NCBI RefSeq assembly: GCF_018687635.1
Contig: NZ_CP061300.1
Span: 1,116,001 to 1,180,000 of the forward strand
DNA: 64,000 nt
Source of the DNA: Polynucleobacter sp. MWH-Braz-FAM2G
Lineage (GTDB): Bacteria > Pseudomonadota > Gammaproteobacteria > Burkholderiales > Burkholderiaceae
Direction: 5' to 3'
Below are positions 9,806-20,330 of the stretch, in pieces. Below the pieces are notes generated by a model. The model saw nothing but the letters and a program-made list of their open reading frames with translations, did no database searches and was not told the DNA's origin. How positions within the stretch are numbered: position 1 is the first letter of the stretch; every line of letters starts with the position of its first letter. The translations under genes and the position numbers were made by a program.

Positions 9806-10432
9806 ATGACAGCACTAACTATTACCCCCGCACAGCGCAAATCTTTAAAAGCCGATGCTCATGACTTAAATCCTGTAGTGATGATTGGTGGAGATGGTTT
9901 GACCCCAGCCGTAATTAAAGAAGCTAAATCGGCAATTAAACATCATGGCTTAATCAAAATTCGTGTTTTAGGTGATGATCGTGAAGCGCGTATTGCTATC
10001 TATGAAGAACTTTGTGATCAACTTGATGCTGCACCTGTCCAACATATTGGTAAGTTATTAGTTCTATGGAAACCAAAAGATGCAGTTGAAGAAGCTTTTA
10101 GCAATTTAGATCGATCTAGCAAACAGACTAAAAAGTCACTACAAGCACCAAGAACAAAACGACAACCTAATCGCGTTCCAACTAAAGCTGGCGCTCGCAC
10201 CAGTTCTTCAGATCGCTCCAACCGTCGCTCCGCCTCTAACGCCTCACCGTTTGCGCGGGCTGCCGCTGTTAAATCTGCCACTCCTAAGAAAAGGGTTTTA
10301 CGTTCTGAGGCGGCAGAATCCAAAATTGGCTGGTCTTCTCCAGGCTATAGAAAAGCAGTTGCCGCCCCAGCACCTATCAAGAAACGCAAAACTAGAATGA
10401 GTAGTACCAAGAAAAAATCTTTAGGCTCTTAA
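9806..10432 (+). CDS. yhbY: YhbY-family CRM-domain RNA-binding protein with basic tail
   Basis: The first about 95 residues are a CRM (YhbY) domain: LTPAQRKSLKADAHDLNPVVMIG, then KIRVLG and LLVLWKP. The E. coli homologue associates with pre-50S ribosomal particles. Here a further about 110 residues follow, dominated by Ser, Arg, Lys, Ala and Pro, with no fold apparent; it is probably an unstructured nucleic-acid-binding tail. No convincing Shine-Dalgarno sequence precedes the ATG; a TATCAT hexamer ends only seven bases before it, so a very short or absent 5' leader is possible. The neighbours rlmE and greA fit a ribosome and transcription cluster. Confidence 0.9.
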   Translation: MTALTITPAQRKSLKADAHDLNPVVMIGGDGLTPAVIKEAKSAIKHHGLIKIRVLGDDREARIAIYEELCDQLDAAPVQHIGKLLVLWKPKDAVEEAFSNLDRSSKQTKKSLQAPRTKRQPNRVPTKAGARTSSSDRSNRRSASNASPFARAAAVKSATPKKRVLRSEAAESKIGWSSPGYRKAVAAPAPIKKRKTRMSSTKKKSLGS

Positions 10433-10450
10433 GACCCGTCAAATAAAAAG

Positions 10451-10473
10451 AACGCTGCTAGTCAGCGTTTTTT
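10451..10473. terminator. Bidirectional intrinsic terminator
   Basis: AACGCTG, a 5-base loop, and CAGCGTT are followed by TTTTTTG on the plus strand (ending yhbY) and by CTTTTTATTT on the minus strand (ending the DUF4149 gene). The minus-strand stop codon TAG (10458-10460) lies in the loop, so the two convergent genes share one terminator. Confidence 0.85.
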
Positions 10474-10922
10474 GTTGTCTGCCAAACCAAATATATTCCC
10501 AGCAATGTTTGAATCATAAAAACCATGCTGGAGACGGAATGCAGTCGATTAAAAAGTTCTGCATTAGAGGTTTCCCGGACTGATAAGCCTAAAGATAAGG
10601 CTTGATCCCTTAGCGCATTCATCCAAGGAATCAGAATAAATCCAGCGGTAATTGCACAGGCCAACATCGCAAGCAAGATCCAGCGAATAAGCCGGTATCT
10701 GGCTTGATTCTGCCTTACAAAATAATGGGCGGCAACCATCAATATGGTACTGATACAGACGCCTATATAAGCGGTCGCTTTAAGAAGGCTTGCTGCCACC
10801 ATACCGGCAATTTGCCTATCACCCAAACTTGAAAAGAGAATGGGGACAACCAGAAATCCAATGGTAATAAAGCTGCCTACCCAGATACCGGCAATCAGAC
10901 TAAAAACTCTCTGGGCCTGCAT
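10458..10922 (-). CDS. DUF4149-type four-helix membrane protein
   Basis: A 154-aa integral membrane protein with about four hydrophobic helices: residues 7-30 (IAGIWVGSFITIGFLVVPILF), 45-68, 80-103 and 130-150. The N-terminal QRVFSLIAGIWVGS pattern resembles DUF4149 proteins common next to greA in Burkholderiales. Function is unknown. It starts seven bases after the greA stop and is probably co-transcribed with greA and carAB. Its last codons overlap the shared terminator with yhbY. Confidence 0.75.
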   Translation of the reverse strand: MQAQRVFSLIAGIWVGSFITIGFLVVPILFSSLGDRQIAGMVAASLLKATAYIGVCISTILMVAAHYFVRQNQARYRLIRWILLAMLACAITAGFILIPWMNALRDQALSLGLSVRETSNAELFNRLHSVSSMVFMIQTLLGIYLVWQTTKNAD

Positions 10923-10929
10923 AGAAGAA

Positions 10930-11406
10930 TTAGATGTAACGAACCGCTAAGATCTCAACTTCACGATTACCACCAGGCGCCTGAACACCCACCACATCGC
11001 CCTCTTCCTTGCTAATTAAGGCGCGCGCAATAGGGGAGCTAATAGAGATTTTATTTAAAGCAATATCAGCCTCATCATCACCAACGATTTGATAGGTGAA
11101 TTTAGTGCCATCCTCAAGATCTTCGAGTTCGACGGTAGCTCCAAATACCACTCGCCCAGATACATCAAGAGTTGCTGGATCAATAATTTGAGCGGCAGAT
11201 AACTTGCCCTCTAATTCTTGAATTCGACCCTCAATGAAACCCTGCTTCTCCTTGGCGGCATCATATTCGGCATTCTCAGAGAGATCGCCTTGAGCGCGAG
11301 CCTCTGAGATTGCATTGATAACGGCAGGACGTTCTACATGTTTCAAGCGGTGCAACTCTTCTTTGAGAAGCTCTGCACCGCGTTTGGTAATCGGAATTGT
11401 GCTCAT
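10930..11406 (-). CDS. greA: Transcription elongation factor GreA
   Basis: Stimulates RNA cleavage by backtracked RNA polymerase. The N-terminal coiled coil (about 1-75) carries the conserved [21 protein letters not shown], whose acidic tip residues reach the polymerase active site. The C-terminal FKBP-like domain ends [23 protein letters not shown]. At 158 aa the length is standard. The 58-base gap after carB leaves room for its own promoter or for read-through from carAB. Confidence 0.97.
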   Translation of the reverse strand: MSTIPITKRGAELLKEELHRLKHVERPAVINAISEARAQGDLSENAEYDAAKEKQGFIEGRIQELEGKLSAAQIIDPATLDVSGRVVFGATVELEDLEDGTKFTYQIVGDDEADIALNKISISSPIARALISKEEGDVVGVQAPGGNREVEILAVRYI

Positions 11407-11464
11407 GCTACTAACCTAACTTAAATTCTTGCGCAAAATTACGCGTCTAAAAGTTAATTTTAGA

Positions 11465-14400
11465 TTAAATAAGCGTCCGATGTAAGTTTTGCAACGAATA
11501 AACCTCCAGCGACTCCAGCTTGCCATTTTGTGAAGCCAGCAAACCATCCATAACCGCACGGGCTGCGCTAATAGTTGTGTAATAAGTTACACCGTTAGCT
11601 TGAGCACTTGTTCTAATAGATCTAGAGTCAGCGATCGCTGTACGGGTTTCATCAACAGTCGTGAATACCAAAGATATCTCACCATTCTTAATGAAATCTA
11701 CAATGTGTGGACGGCCATCCTTCACCTTATTCACCACTCTAACTGGTAAACCGGCCGCTTCAATCGTCGCAGCAGTGCCTTTAGTGGCCACCATTGGAAA
11801 GCCAAGTTGATGCAATAACTTGGCCACCTCAAGCGCTTTTGGCTTATCGCTGTCTTTAACAGTCAAAAGAACAGTTCCACTCTTAGGAAGCTTGATGCCA
11901 GCACCCAATTGAGACTTAAACAATGCTTCACCAAAAGTTTTGCCAACACCCATGACTTCACCAGTAGAACGCATTTCTGGTCCGAGTATTGGATCAATAC
12001 CTGGGAATTTATTAAATGGGAATACAGCTTCTTTGACAGAGAAATATTCTGGCTTGACTTCAGTCTGTATGCCCTGCTGCGCTAATGATTGACCAACCAT
12101 GCAGCGAGCAGCAATTTTTGCCAATTGCAATCCAGTAGCTTTAGATACAAAAGGTACAGTGCGGGAAGCGCGTGGGTTGACCTCAAGGACATAGATAACA
12201 TCCTTGCCATCGACATTTTGAATGGCAAACTGCACATTCATCAAACCAACCACCTTCAAACCCTTAGCCATGGCGGCAGTTTGACGCTTAATTTCTTCAA
12301 CGGTTGATTCAGACAAAGAGTATGGGGGCAATGAACAAGCAGAGTCACCTGAGTGAACTCCAGCCTGCTCAATATGCTCCATGACGCCGCCAATAAATAC
12401 AGTTGCACCATCGCTAATGCAATCAACATCGCACTCAATCGCATCATTTAAGAAGCGATCAAGCAGCACTGGAGAATCATGTGAGACCTTAACAGCTTCA
12501 CGCATATAACGCTGTAGATCACGACCATCATGAACAATTTCCATGGCACGACCACCAAGCACATAAGAAGGACGAACTACCAACGGGTACCCAATCTCTT
12601 CGGCAAGCTTGAGGGCTTCCTCTTCGGTGCGGGCTGTACGATTAGGCGGTTGACGCAAACTGAGGTCTTGCAGCAACTTTTGGAAACGTTCACGATCTTC
12701 AGCGGCGTCAATCATATCTGGAGATGTGCCGATAATCGGAACACCATTTCGCTCCAGATCTAAAGCCAATTTCAATGGTGTCTGTCCACCATACTGAACG
12801 ATCACACCCTTGGGTTTTTCTTTTGCCACAATCTCCAAAACGTCTTCTAGAGTTAATGGTTCAAAATAAAGACGATCAGAAGTATCGTAGTCAGTAGAGA
12901 CAGTCTCTGGATTGCAATTGACCATGATGGTTTCATAACCATCATCACGCATCGCTAAGGCTGCGTGTACACAGCAATAGTCAAACTCAATACCTTGACC
13001 AATACGGTTAGGCCCACCGCCCAATACCATGATCTTTTCTTTGTTCGTTGGCTGCGACTCGCACTCACCATGCTCAGCTTCGTAGGTGGAATACAAATAA
13101 GCAGTATTGGTAGAAAACTCTGCGGCGCATGTATCAACGCGCTTATAGACTGGCACCACATTTAAGCGATGACGCGCTGCACGTACAGAAGCGGCATCAA
13201 TCCCAAGTAATTTTGCCAAGCGACGATCCGAGAAACCCTTTTGCTTTACAAAACGCAACTCAGGTGCAGAGAGACTATCAATCTTGCGCTGCTTAAGCTC
13301 GGCTTCAATAGCGATTAGCTCTTCAATCTGTTCCAGGAACCAAGGATCGACTTTGGTCTCGCTATAAATCTCATCTAGACCCATACCCATACGGAATGCA
13401 TCTGCCAAATACCATATGCGATCAGGGCCTGGCTCATTAATTTCATTGATGATGTCATCTAAGTCTGTAGACACCTCATCTAAACCATCAACACCAACCT
13501 CAAGACCGCGAAGCGCTTTTTGGAAAGACTCTTGAAAAGTGCGACCAATCGCCATTACCTCACCTACTGACTTCATTTGAGTTGTCAAACGAGAGTCAGC
13601 TTGTGGAAATTTTTCAAAGGCAAAGCGAGGGATCTTCGTAACTACATAATCAATTGAAGGTTCAAAAGATGCTGGAGTTGCGCCACCAGTAATATCATTT
13701 TTGAGCTCATCAAGCGTGTAGCCTACGGCTAATTTGGCAGCAATCTTAGCGATAGGGAAACCTGTGGCCTTAGAGGCCAATGCGGACGAACGAGAAACAC
13801 GTGGATTCATCTCAATCACAATCATGCGCCCATCAACTGGGTTGATAGAAAACTGAACGTTTGAACCGCCAGTATCAACACCGATCTCACGGAGCACTGC
13901 AATCGATGCATTTCGCATGATTTGATACTCTTTGTCCGTTAGAGTTTGAGCTGGTGCCACAGTGATTGAATCACCAGTATGCACACCCATTGGATCTAAG
14001 TTTTCAATTGAGCAAACAATGATGCAGTTGTCGTTACGATCGCGCACGACTTCCATTTCAAATTCTTTCCAACCAAGGAGAGACTCTTCAATCAAAAGCT
14101 CGCGAGTAGGCGATAGATCGAGACCGCGTTTACAAATTTCTTCAAATTCTTCACGGTTATAAGCAATACCCCCTCCCGATCCACCCATGGTGAATGAAGG
14201 ACGAATAACCACCGGAAAACCTGAACTACCTGTTTCTTTCTGAATCCGCTGCTGAACTTCATGAGCCTCGTCCATTGAATGGGCAATGCCAGACTTTGCA
14301 GAACCAAGGCCAATTTTGGTCATTGCCTCTTTAAACTTCTGACGATCTTCCGCTTTGTCAATCGCCTCGGGAGATGCACCAATAAGTTCACAGCCGTATT

Positions 14401-14728
14401 TTTCCAATACCCCGTGACGATGTAAATCCAATGCACAATTCAACGCTGTTTGACCACCCATAGTTGGCAGGATGGCATCAGGCCTCTCAGTAGAAATAAT
14501 CCTCTCTACAACTTCCCATGTAATGGGTTCGATGTAGGTTACATCTGCCATCTCAGGGTCAGTCATGATGGTTGCAGGATTGCTGTTGACCAAAATTACT
14601 TTGTAGCCCTCATCACGCAAAGCTTTACAAGCTTGTGCGCCTGAATAATCAAATTCACAGGCCTGTCCAATGACGATCGGACCAGCGCCGATAATTAAGA
14701 TGCTCTGAATGTCGCTACGCTTAGGCAT
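11465..14728 (-). CDS. carB: Carbamoyl-phosphate synthase large subunit
   Basis: Synthesises carbamoyl phosphate from bicarbonate, ammonia and 2 ATP for pyrimidines and arginine. Two homologous ATP-grasp halves are evident: the first starts [17 protein letters not shown], the second [17 protein letters not shown] near residue 570. Each has its own [21 protein letters not shown] block and metal-binding NVQF region. The C-terminal about 140 residues form the MGS-like allosteric domain. Length 1087 aa is slightly above the E. coli protein. Its ATG overlaps the carA stop by one base (TAATG), implying translational coupling. Confidence 0.98.
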   Translation of the reverse strand: MPKRSDIQSILIIGAGPIVIGQACEFDYSGAQACKALRDEGYKVILVNSNPATIMTDPEMADVTYIEPITWEVVERIISTERPDAILPTMGGQTALNCALDLHRHGVLEKYGCELIGASPEAIDKAEDRQKFKEAMTKIGLGSAKSGIAHSMDEAHEVQQRIQKETGSSGFPVVIRPSFTMGGSGGGIAYNREEFEEICKRGLDLSPTRELLIEESLLGWKEFEMEVVRDRNDNCIIVCSIENLDPMGVHTGDSITVAPAQTLTDKEYQIMRNASIAVLREIGVDTGGSNVQFSINPVDGRMIVIEMNPRVSRSSALASKATGFPIAKIAAKLAVGYTLDELKNDITGGATPASFEPSIDYVVTKIPRFAFEKFPQADSRLTTQMKSVGEVMAIGRTFQESFQKALRGLEVGVDGLDEVSTDLDDIINEINEPGPDRIWYLADAFRMGMGLDEIYSETKVDPWFLEQIEELIAIEAELKQRKIDSLSAPELRFVKQKGFSDRRLAKLLGIDAASVRAARHRLNVVPVYKRVDTCAAEFSTNTAYLYSTYEAEHGECESQPTNKEKIMVLGGGPNRIGQGIEFDYCCVHAALAMRDDGYETIMVNCNPETVSTDYDTSDRLYFEPLTLEDVLEIVAKEKPKGVIVQYGGQTPLKLALDLERNGVPIIGTSPDMIDAAEDRERFQKLLQDLSLRQPPNRTARTEEEALKLAEEIGYPLVVRPSYVLGGRAMEIVHDGRDLQRYMREAVKVSHDSPVLLDRFLNDAIECDVDCISDGATVFIGGVMEHIEQAGVHSGDSACSLPPYSLSESTVEEIKRQTAAMAKGLKVVGLMNVQFAIQNVDGKDVIYVLEVNPRASRTVPFVSKATGLQLAKIAARCMVGQSLAQQGIQTEVKPEYFSVKEAVFPFNKFPGIDPILGPEMRSTGEVMGVGKTFGEALFKSQLGAGIKLPKSGTVLLTVKDSDKPKALEVAKLLHQLGFPMVATKGTAATIEAAGLPVRVVNKVKDGRPHIVDFIKNGEISLVFTTVDETRTAIADSRSIRTSAQANGVTYYTTISAARAVMDGLLASQNGKLESLEVYSLQNLHRTLI

Positions 14729-15924
14729 TATTTGCCCTCCTTGTTGCTGGCAGCATTCATTAGCTCCACAAAACGATCAAATAAATAAGCTATGTCATGA
14801 GGACCTGGAGAGGCCTCAGGATGCCCTTGGAAACAAAGAGCTGGCTTGTCTTTCCAGGCCATACCTTGCAAAGAACCATCGAATAAGGAAACATGGGTAA
14901 CATGAATATTGTCTGGCAAGGTATTTGCATCAACAGCAAAGCCATGATTTTGAGAGGTAATCGCTACGCGACCAGTATCCAAATCTTTTACTGGATGATT
15001 TGCACCGTGATGCCCAAACTTCATTTTCAAAGTCTTTGCTCCTGCAGCAAGACCCATAATTTGATGGCCTAGACAAATACCGAAGGTTGGAACACCCTTC
15101 TCGATAATTTCTTTTGCAGCAGCAATTGCATAATCACAAGGACCTGGATCGCCAGGACCATTTGAGAAAAATACGCCATCTGGGTTCATCGCTAATACTT
15201 CTGCGGCACTAGTTTGCGCAGGGACAACCGTCAATTGACAGCCGCGCTCAGTGAGCATGCGAAGAATATTGCGTTTCACACCAAAATCAAAGGCAACCAC
15301 TCTTTTAACTGGTTTACCAGTATCCAAGGATCTATAACCTGGCTTACCATTTGGACCTTGCAGAGCCCATTCGGCTTCACGCCATTCATACGGCTTTTGA
15401 GTAGTAACGACCTTGGCTAAATCCAATCCCGCCATTCCAGGGAATGCCTTAGCCAACTCCAGCGCCTTTATACCTAAAGCTTCGTGATCATCCCCTACCT
15501 TGCCAGCAACAATGGCACCAGATTGGGCGCCCTTATCGCGAAGAATTCTTGTGAGCTTGCGGGTATCAATCCCTGCAATACCAAGCACGCCCGCTTTTGT
15601 GAGATAGACGTCTAAAGGACCTTCGGAACGAAAATTGGATACTCGTTTTGGCAAATCTTTGATAACTAGGCCAGCAGCATGAATCCGATCTGATTCTGCA
15701 TCTTGAGCATTCACACCCACATTTCCAATATGTGGATAGGTCAAGGTAACTATTTGACGTGAATAGCTTGGATCGGTAATGATTTCCTGATAACCAGTCA
15801 ATGCGGTATTGAAAACTACTTCTCCAGTAGTTTCGCCAGGGGCGCCAATACTAAATCCGGGAAATAAGGTGCCGTCAGCAAGAGCCAATACGGCGGGGGG
15901 AAAAGAAGGAAGCAAGGGTGACAA
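14728..15924 (-). CDS. carA: Carbamoyl-phosphate synthase small subunit
   Basis: Glutamine amidotransferase subunit that delivers ammonia to CarB. The N-terminal domain contains [21 protein letters not shown]; the class I amidotransferase domain has the nucleophile motif FGICLGHQ and the late [11 protein letters not shown] carrying the His-Glu partners. The start is not ATG: TTG at 15924 has GGAG five bases upstream, while TTG at 15915 (giving MLPSFPPAV, as in relatives) is the other choice. The out-of-frame ATG between them is not used. It forms an operon with carB. Confidence 0.96.
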   Translation of the reverse strand: MSPLLPSFPPAVLALADGTLFPGFSIGAPGETTGEVVFNTALTGYQEIITDPSYSRQIVTLTYPHIGNVGVNAQDAESDRIHAAGLVIKDLPKRVSNFRSEGPLDVYLTKAGVLGIAGIDTRKLTRILRDKGAQSGAIVAGKVGDDHEALGIKALELAKAFPGMAGLDLAKVVTTQKPYEWREAEWALQGPNGKPGYRSLDTGKPVKRVVAFDFGVKRNILRMLTERGCQLTVVPAQTSAAEVLAMNPDGVFFSNGPGDPGPCDYAIAAAKEIIEKGVPTFGICLGHQIMGLAAGAKTLKMKFGHHGANHPVKDLDTGRVAITSQNHGFAVDANTLPDNIHVTHVSLFDGSLQGMAWKDKPALCFQGHPEASPGPHDIAYLFDRFVELMNAASNKEGK

Positions 15925-16098
15925 ACCATCTCCAGTCCCTGCTCCATCCGACGCTCAAAACCCCCAAAAAGACCAGCCCGGGGATGTATTTGCGGGAGGT
16001 GAGTGTCTTTAAGCGCTAGGGTATTTATTAAGTTTCGAACCCTGTAATCATACCATTTTTACTCGTAAACCCTTGAATACCCAGCCAAATCAATCACC

Positions 16099-16135
16099 AA
16101 AAGCAAAAACTCCCCCAACGATTAGGTTGGAGGAG
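16099..16135 (-). terminator. Intrinsic terminator after prpE
   Basis: On the minus strand CTCCTCCAAC pairs with GTTGGGGGAG (10 bp, one G-U) around a 6-base loop, followed by TTTTTGCTTTT. It lies 25 bases past the prpE stop and separates prpE from carA. The 235-base gap between the two genes otherwise holds the carA leader, in which I see no certain promoter beyond a TATGAT hexamer on the minus strand near 16052. Confidence 0.85.
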
Positions 16136-16159
16136 CAATTTAATACAAGTTACCGGTTT

Positions 16160-18043
16160 TTAAGCCTTGGCGCTCTGCTCAATAATGGTCTTAATTTGAG
16201 CCAAAACAGTTTGATCATCCATGGTGCTGATATCCCCTGGATCGCGACCCTCTGCAACAGCCTGAAGAGCACGGCGAACAATCTTGCCAGAGCGAGTCTT
16301 AGGTAAGGCAGTTACTACATATACTCTGCCAGGACGTGCAATTGCACCAAGAGTGCTGTCTACTGTCTTCATGCACTCCGCCTCTAATGTTGCCGTGTTA
16401 GAGGCATCTTTAGGAATCACGAAAGCAATGGCAGCTTGACCTTTAAGCTTATCCTCAATACCTACAACTGCAACCTCTGAAATATTAGGATGACTAGAAA
16501 TACTCTCCTCAATTTCACGAGTTCCTAAGCGGTGACCCGCTACGTTAATCACGTCATCAGTACGACCTAAGATAAAGAAGTAACCATCTTTATCTTTAAT
16601 ACCCCAGTCAAAGGTTGAGTAAATTAATTTGCCAGGAATGGTTTCCCAGTAGGTACTAATAAAGCGTTTGTCATCACCCCAAACAGTTTGCATACAACCA
16701 GGTGGCAACGGACCTTCAATTGCAATCACACCTTTTTGATCTGGACCCAACTCTTCGGAAGTTGCATCATCCAGCAACTTCATGTTGTAACCGAAAGATG
16801 GAACGCCTGGAGATCCAAACTTATGAGGCATCACTTCGACACCACGTTGGATTGCAAGCATTGGCCAGCCTGTTTCAGTTTGCCAATAGTTATCCACGAT
16901 TGGCTTTTTAATAGCGTCATGAATCCAACTTGCAGTTGGCTCATCCAAAGGCTCGCCCGCCAAGAACAGGGCGCGCAGTTTGGACAAATCGTATTTCGTT
17001 AAGAATGCGGGATCTTGTTTCTTGAGCACGCGAACTGCTGTTGGCGCAGAGAACATGACTGAAACTTTGTACTTATCAACCAATTCCCACCAAATACCAG
17101 CATCTGGGCGTAAGGGCGTGCCTTCGTACATGATGGTTGCCATGCCCGATAGTAATGGCGCATAAATAATGTAGCTATGGCCCACTACCCAACCAATGTC
17201 TGATGTGCAGAACATGGTTTCACCAGCATTGCCAGTAAAGATATGCTTCATTGAGGCCGCTAATGCTACCGCGTAACCGCCAGTATCGCGTTGCACACCC
17301 TTTGGTTTACCGGTAGTACCAGATGTGTACAAAATATAAGAAGGATGAGTAGCATCAACCCACTCAACTGGAACGAGATCGTTTAAATGTTTTTGACGCT
17401 CAGTTGCATAATCCAAATCACGACCAGCTACCGTTGTGAATTCGGTTAAGCCACGATTCACAATCAATACCCTCTCAGGTTTGTATTCAGCTAAGGAAAT
17501 TGCCTCATCTAGCAATGGCTTGTAAGGAACTGCTTTACCACCACGCGCACCTGCTTCAGCAGTAACAATCAATTTTGGTTTTGCGTCATCAATTCGAGAA
17601 GCCAAGCTGTGAGAAGCAAAACCACCAAATACAACAGAGTGAATTGCGCCAATACGTACGCACGCCAACATGGCAAAACAGGCCTCAGCAATCATCGGCA
17701 TATAGATCAAAACACGATCACCTTTTTGAATACCATTTGCTTTGTAAATAGCAGCCATACGATTAACTTCTTCGTATAACTCTTTAAATGTGTAAGCCTT
17801 CTCTTGGTTTGTTTCAGTTGAAACAGCAACTAAAGCAATTTGATCAGGACGATCTTTTAAATGACGATCTACCGCGTTGTAACAAAGATTGGTTAAACCA
17901 CCTTCAAACCACTTCGCAAATGGAGGATTGTCGTAATTAAGAACTTTATCAAATGGTTTTTCCCAATGAATTAACTGTGCTTGCTCACCCCAAAATCCGT
18001 CTGGGTCTTTAATTGAGCGTTCGTGGTGTGCTTTATAGGACAT
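16160..18043 (-). CDS. prpE: Propionyl-CoA synthetase (acyl-adenylate-forming)
   Basis: ANL superfamily enzyme activating propionate (or acetate) to its CoA thioester via an acyl-AMP. Adenylation motifs are YTSGTTGKPKGVQRDTGG, the DNYWQTETGWP core and GRTDDVINVAGHRLGT; the C-terminal PKTRSGKIVRR holds the catalytic, acetylation-prone lysine. The text GWVVGHSYIIYAPLLSGMATIMYEGTP and a length of 627 aa favour PrpE over AcsA, although acetate use is not excluded. ATG at 18043 is preferred to a TTG two codons upstream. No other propionate (prp) genes lie nearby. Confidence 0.9.
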   Translation of the reverse strand: MSYKAHHERSIKDPDGFWGEQAQLIHWEKPFDKVLNYDNPPFAKWFEGGLTNLCYNAVDRHLKDRPDQIALVAVSTETNQEKAYTFKELYEEVNRMAAIYKANGIQKGDRVLIYMPMIAEACFAMLACVRIGAIHSVVFGGFASHSLASRIDDAKPKLIVTAEAGARGGKAVPYKPLLDEAISLAEYKPERVLIVNRGLTEFTTVAGRDLDYATERQKHLNDLVPVEWVDATHPSYILYTSGTTGKPKGVQRDTGGYAVALAASMKHIFTGNAGETMFCTSDIGWVVGHSYIIYAPLLSGMATIMYEGTPLRPDAGIWWELVDKYKVSVMFSAPTAVRVLKKQDPAFLTKYDLSKLRALFLAGEPLDEPTASWIHDAIKKPIVDNYWQTETGWPMLAIQRGVEVMPHKFGSPGVPSFGYNMKLLDDATSEELGPDQKGVIAIEGPLPPGCMQTVWGDDKRFISTYWETIPGKLIYSTFDWGIKDKDGYFFILGRTDDVINVAGHRLGTREIEESISSHPNISEVAVVGIEDKLKGQAAIAFVIPKDASNTATLEAECMKTVDSTLGAIARPGRVYVVTALPKTRSGKIVRRALQAVAEGRDPGDISTMDDQTVLAQIKTIIEQSAKA

Positions 18044-18078
18044 GGTCAACCTAATTTCTTTTAAAAAAGTTACTGGGA

Positions 18079-19515
18079 TTACTGACTTTTGCTCGCCCCT
18101 TTACTGCTCTTATTGTTACTTTGGGCGGCTGAACTACCATTTTTCGCAGATTTTGCAAGCCCTGTCGATGCGGATTTATGCTGAGATGCAGCATTTTTTT
18201 CAGAAGAATTACCCTTAGAAGCGCCCTTTTCGGCCGTTTTAGTAGAGTTTGGGGCGTGACATTTAGCCGCTTTAGCTCCCTTGCTTCCTTTGGTAGGTTT
18301 TGGGCACTTCGGTGCTGGTGGCGCAGGCTTCTCTAGACTTAAGCTGGCATTTTCAGCCATAGCAGTCGACACATCTCCTGGGCGGCGACTGGTTTTTGGA
18401 ATCAATACCGTGGAGCCTGCGCGAATACGCATACCCTTCGGAATGCCGTTTACCTCTCGAAGGGTGTCCATATCCACTCCCAAAGTTTTGGCTGCCTGAT
18501 CAACGCTTTCAGTTTTACTTACTTGAACTGCAGTCCAAGAAGATAAAGGTTTAGTGTATTGCTTTAAATTGCTCTGAAAAATTTCAGCGTGACCGAACGG
18601 TAACAAGATTTGTTGATTGGCGTTACTGAGAATGACTGGCTTATTAAATGATGGATTGAGACTATGAAATTCATCCTCTGGAATTTCAGCTAACTTAATT
18701 ACCAATGCCACATCAATGTCGCTACCGACATCCAAAGCAACAAAGTATGGGTGATTCTCAAGTTCAGGCAAAACGATTCCATAAGCCTGTGGATCTAATA
18801 CGATTTGTCGATAAGCCATCAGCTTGGGTACATAGTTCCGAGTCTCCCGCGGCATGGTCAGGCTTTCATAATCCGTGGGTAAACCTGCTGCCGCATTACG
18901 TTTTTGGGCTTTAGAAATATTTCCAGCGCCCCAGTTATATGCAGCCAAGGCTAATTCCCAACTGCCAAACTGGTTGTATAGGCGTTGCAGATAATCTAAA
19001 GCAGCGTCGGTCGATTGCAAAACATCGCGACGCTCATCTCTGAAGACATTTTGGGTTAGTCGAAAGTCTTTTCCAGTTGCCGGCATAAATTGCCACAGCC
19101 CTACTGCTTTTGCGCTTGATTTTGCGTTCGTGACAAAAGCACTTTCTACAAATGGTAGAAGCGCAATCTCCGTTGGCATATTGCGCGCGTTGACCTCTTG
19201 CACTATATAAAACAAGTAACGTGAAGAGCGGGCCATGGAGCGATGAACATAATCTGGGCGTGCACTTAACCAGCGAACTTGCTCAATCTCTAAGGGGCTA
19301 TTCATTGGCTCCATTTGGAAGCCATCACGAATACGAATCCAGAGATTATCAGAAGGAGCATAGACCTTGCTGACACTCTGATTTTGAAGATTAACGCGTG
19401 TAGCCCTAGAGGATTTTGGGTTCGCTTTTGTAGGAGTGTCCGATGACCAGTCGCCTGTACTAGCGCATCCACTCAACAAGGCAGCAATAACTACTACTGC
19501 ATACAACATTCGCAT
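18079..19515 (-). CDS. mltD: Lytic murein transglycosylase D, lipoprotein
   Basis: Cleaves peptidoglycan glycan strands from the periplasmic face of the outer membrane. The lipobox LLSGCAS (Cys17) follows a short hydrophobic signal. The SLT domain (about 100-260) contains the catalytic Glu in ALLPFVESAF, then KAVGLWQFMPATG and YNWGAGN. One LysM-type domain lies near 330-380, ending RIRAGSTVLIPK. The last about 95 residues are a low-complexity Ser/Lys/Ala tail, likely disordered. It overlaps gloB by one base and precedes prpE by 35 bases. Confidence 0.93.
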   Translation of the reverse strand: MRMLYAVVVIAALLSGCASTGDWSSDTPTKANPKSSRATRVNLQNQSVSKVYAPSDNLWIRIRDGFQMEPMNSPLEIEQVRWLSARPDYVHRSMARSSRYLFYIVQEVNARNMPTEIALLPFVESAFVTNAKSSAKAVGLWQFMPATGKDFRLTQNVFRDERRDVLQSTDAALDYLQRLYNQFGSWELALAAYNWGAGNISKAQKRNAAAGLPTDYESLTMPRETRNYVPKLMAYRQIVLDPQAYGIVLPELENHPYFVALDVGSDIDVALVIKLAEIPEDEFHSLNPSFNKPVILSNANQQILLPFGHAEIFQSNLKQYTKPLSSWTAVQVSKTESVDQAAKTLGVDMDTLREVNGIPKGMRIRAGSTVLIPKTSRRPGDVSTAMAENASLSLEKPAPPAPKCPKPTKGSKGAKAAKCHAPNSTKTAEKGASKGNSSEKNAASQHKSASTGLAKSAKNGSSAAQSNNKSSKGASKSQ

Positions 19516-20324
19516 CAGAAACGATCTTTCCAGGCTCTTATTACTGCTAAGACATGAGCGGGTGTTGATAATTCGGCTTGACCTGAAACCTCTTTAGCCA
19601 TTGCAATGACTTCTGGTTGATCACATCGCATAAATGGGTTTACTTGAAGTTCCTGACCAATTGTCGTTGGGAGGGTTGGCAATCCCTGCTCTCTGAGGGA
19701 TTTTGCTTCATCGGCCCATGAGAACAAATTGAAGTTATTAGGCTCGACTGCCATCGCAAAACGAATATTCGATAAAGTGTATTCATGAGTGCAATAAACC
19801 AAGGTATTTTTTGGTAAGGCTGCAAATTGTGCGAGCGACTGGGACATTTGCGTTGGCGTTCCTTCGAACAAGCGACCGCATCCAGATGCGAATAAGGTAT
19901 CTCCACAAAAAAGCATTGGCTCCACCACATTGGCTTGCATGTTGGCAAAGTAAGCGATATGACTTAAGGTATGCCCAGGCACTTCAAATACTTTAAAACT
20001 AATCCGCGGGGCAGTAATTTCAATCTTGTCATCTTGCATTGCAATAACAGAGCGGCCAGGGATGTTATCTCCTGCTGGGCCATAGACGGGAATATCTGAA
20101 CCTAAAGCTTGGAGCAAATTCAGAATCCCGCCTGTATGGTCTGCGTGATGATGGGTGATTAAAATCCCCTTAAGAGAGAGATTATTTGCCCTGAGGAACT
20201 CTAGCGTTGGCGCTGAATCACCTGGATCAACCACTAAAGCCGAACTGCCATCGTGAATGCACCAGATATAGTTATCATCAAAAGCCGGTATAGGCCAAAC
20301 TTGCAATAAAGTATTCTTATCCAT
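19515..20324 (-). CDS. gloB: Hydroxyacylglutathione hydrolase (glyoxalase II)
   Basis: Hydrolyses S-lactoylglutathione to lactate and glutathione in methylglyoxal detoxification. The metallo-beta-lactamase metal site is ITHHHADHTGG; further ligands are in EVPGHTLSH, FCGDTLFASGCGRLFEG and VYCTHEYTLSNIRFA. The C-terminal helical domain ends NPFMRCDQPEV and a short Arg/Lys-containing tail. Length 269 aa is typical. Only six bases separate its start from the divergent methyltransferase, so each gene's promoter must lie inside the other's coding region. Confidence 0.96.
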   Translation of the reverse strand: MDKNTLLQVWPIPAFDDNYIWCIHDGSSALVVDPGDSAPTLEFLRANNLSLKGILITHHHADHTGGILNLLQALGSDIPVYGPAGDNIPGRSVIAMQDDKIEITAPRISFKVFEVPGHTLSHIAYFANMQANVVEPMLFCGDTLFASGCGRLFEGTPTQMSQSLAQFAALPKNTLVYCTHEYTLSNIRFAMAVEPNNFNLFSWADEAKSLREQGLPTLPTTIGQELQVNPFMRCDQPEVIAMAKEVSGQAELSTPAHVLAVIRAWKDRF

Positions 20325-20330
20325 ATACCG

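Noticed and set aside
12000-14700. Plus-strand ORFs opposite carB and other long genes
   Set aside because: They are shadows of conserved minus-strand genes, without start signals or domain-like composition.
16028-16051. Seven-codon ORF in the carA leader
   Set aside because: Its ATG overlaps the putative TATGAT -10 hexamer, so it is probably not transcribed whole.
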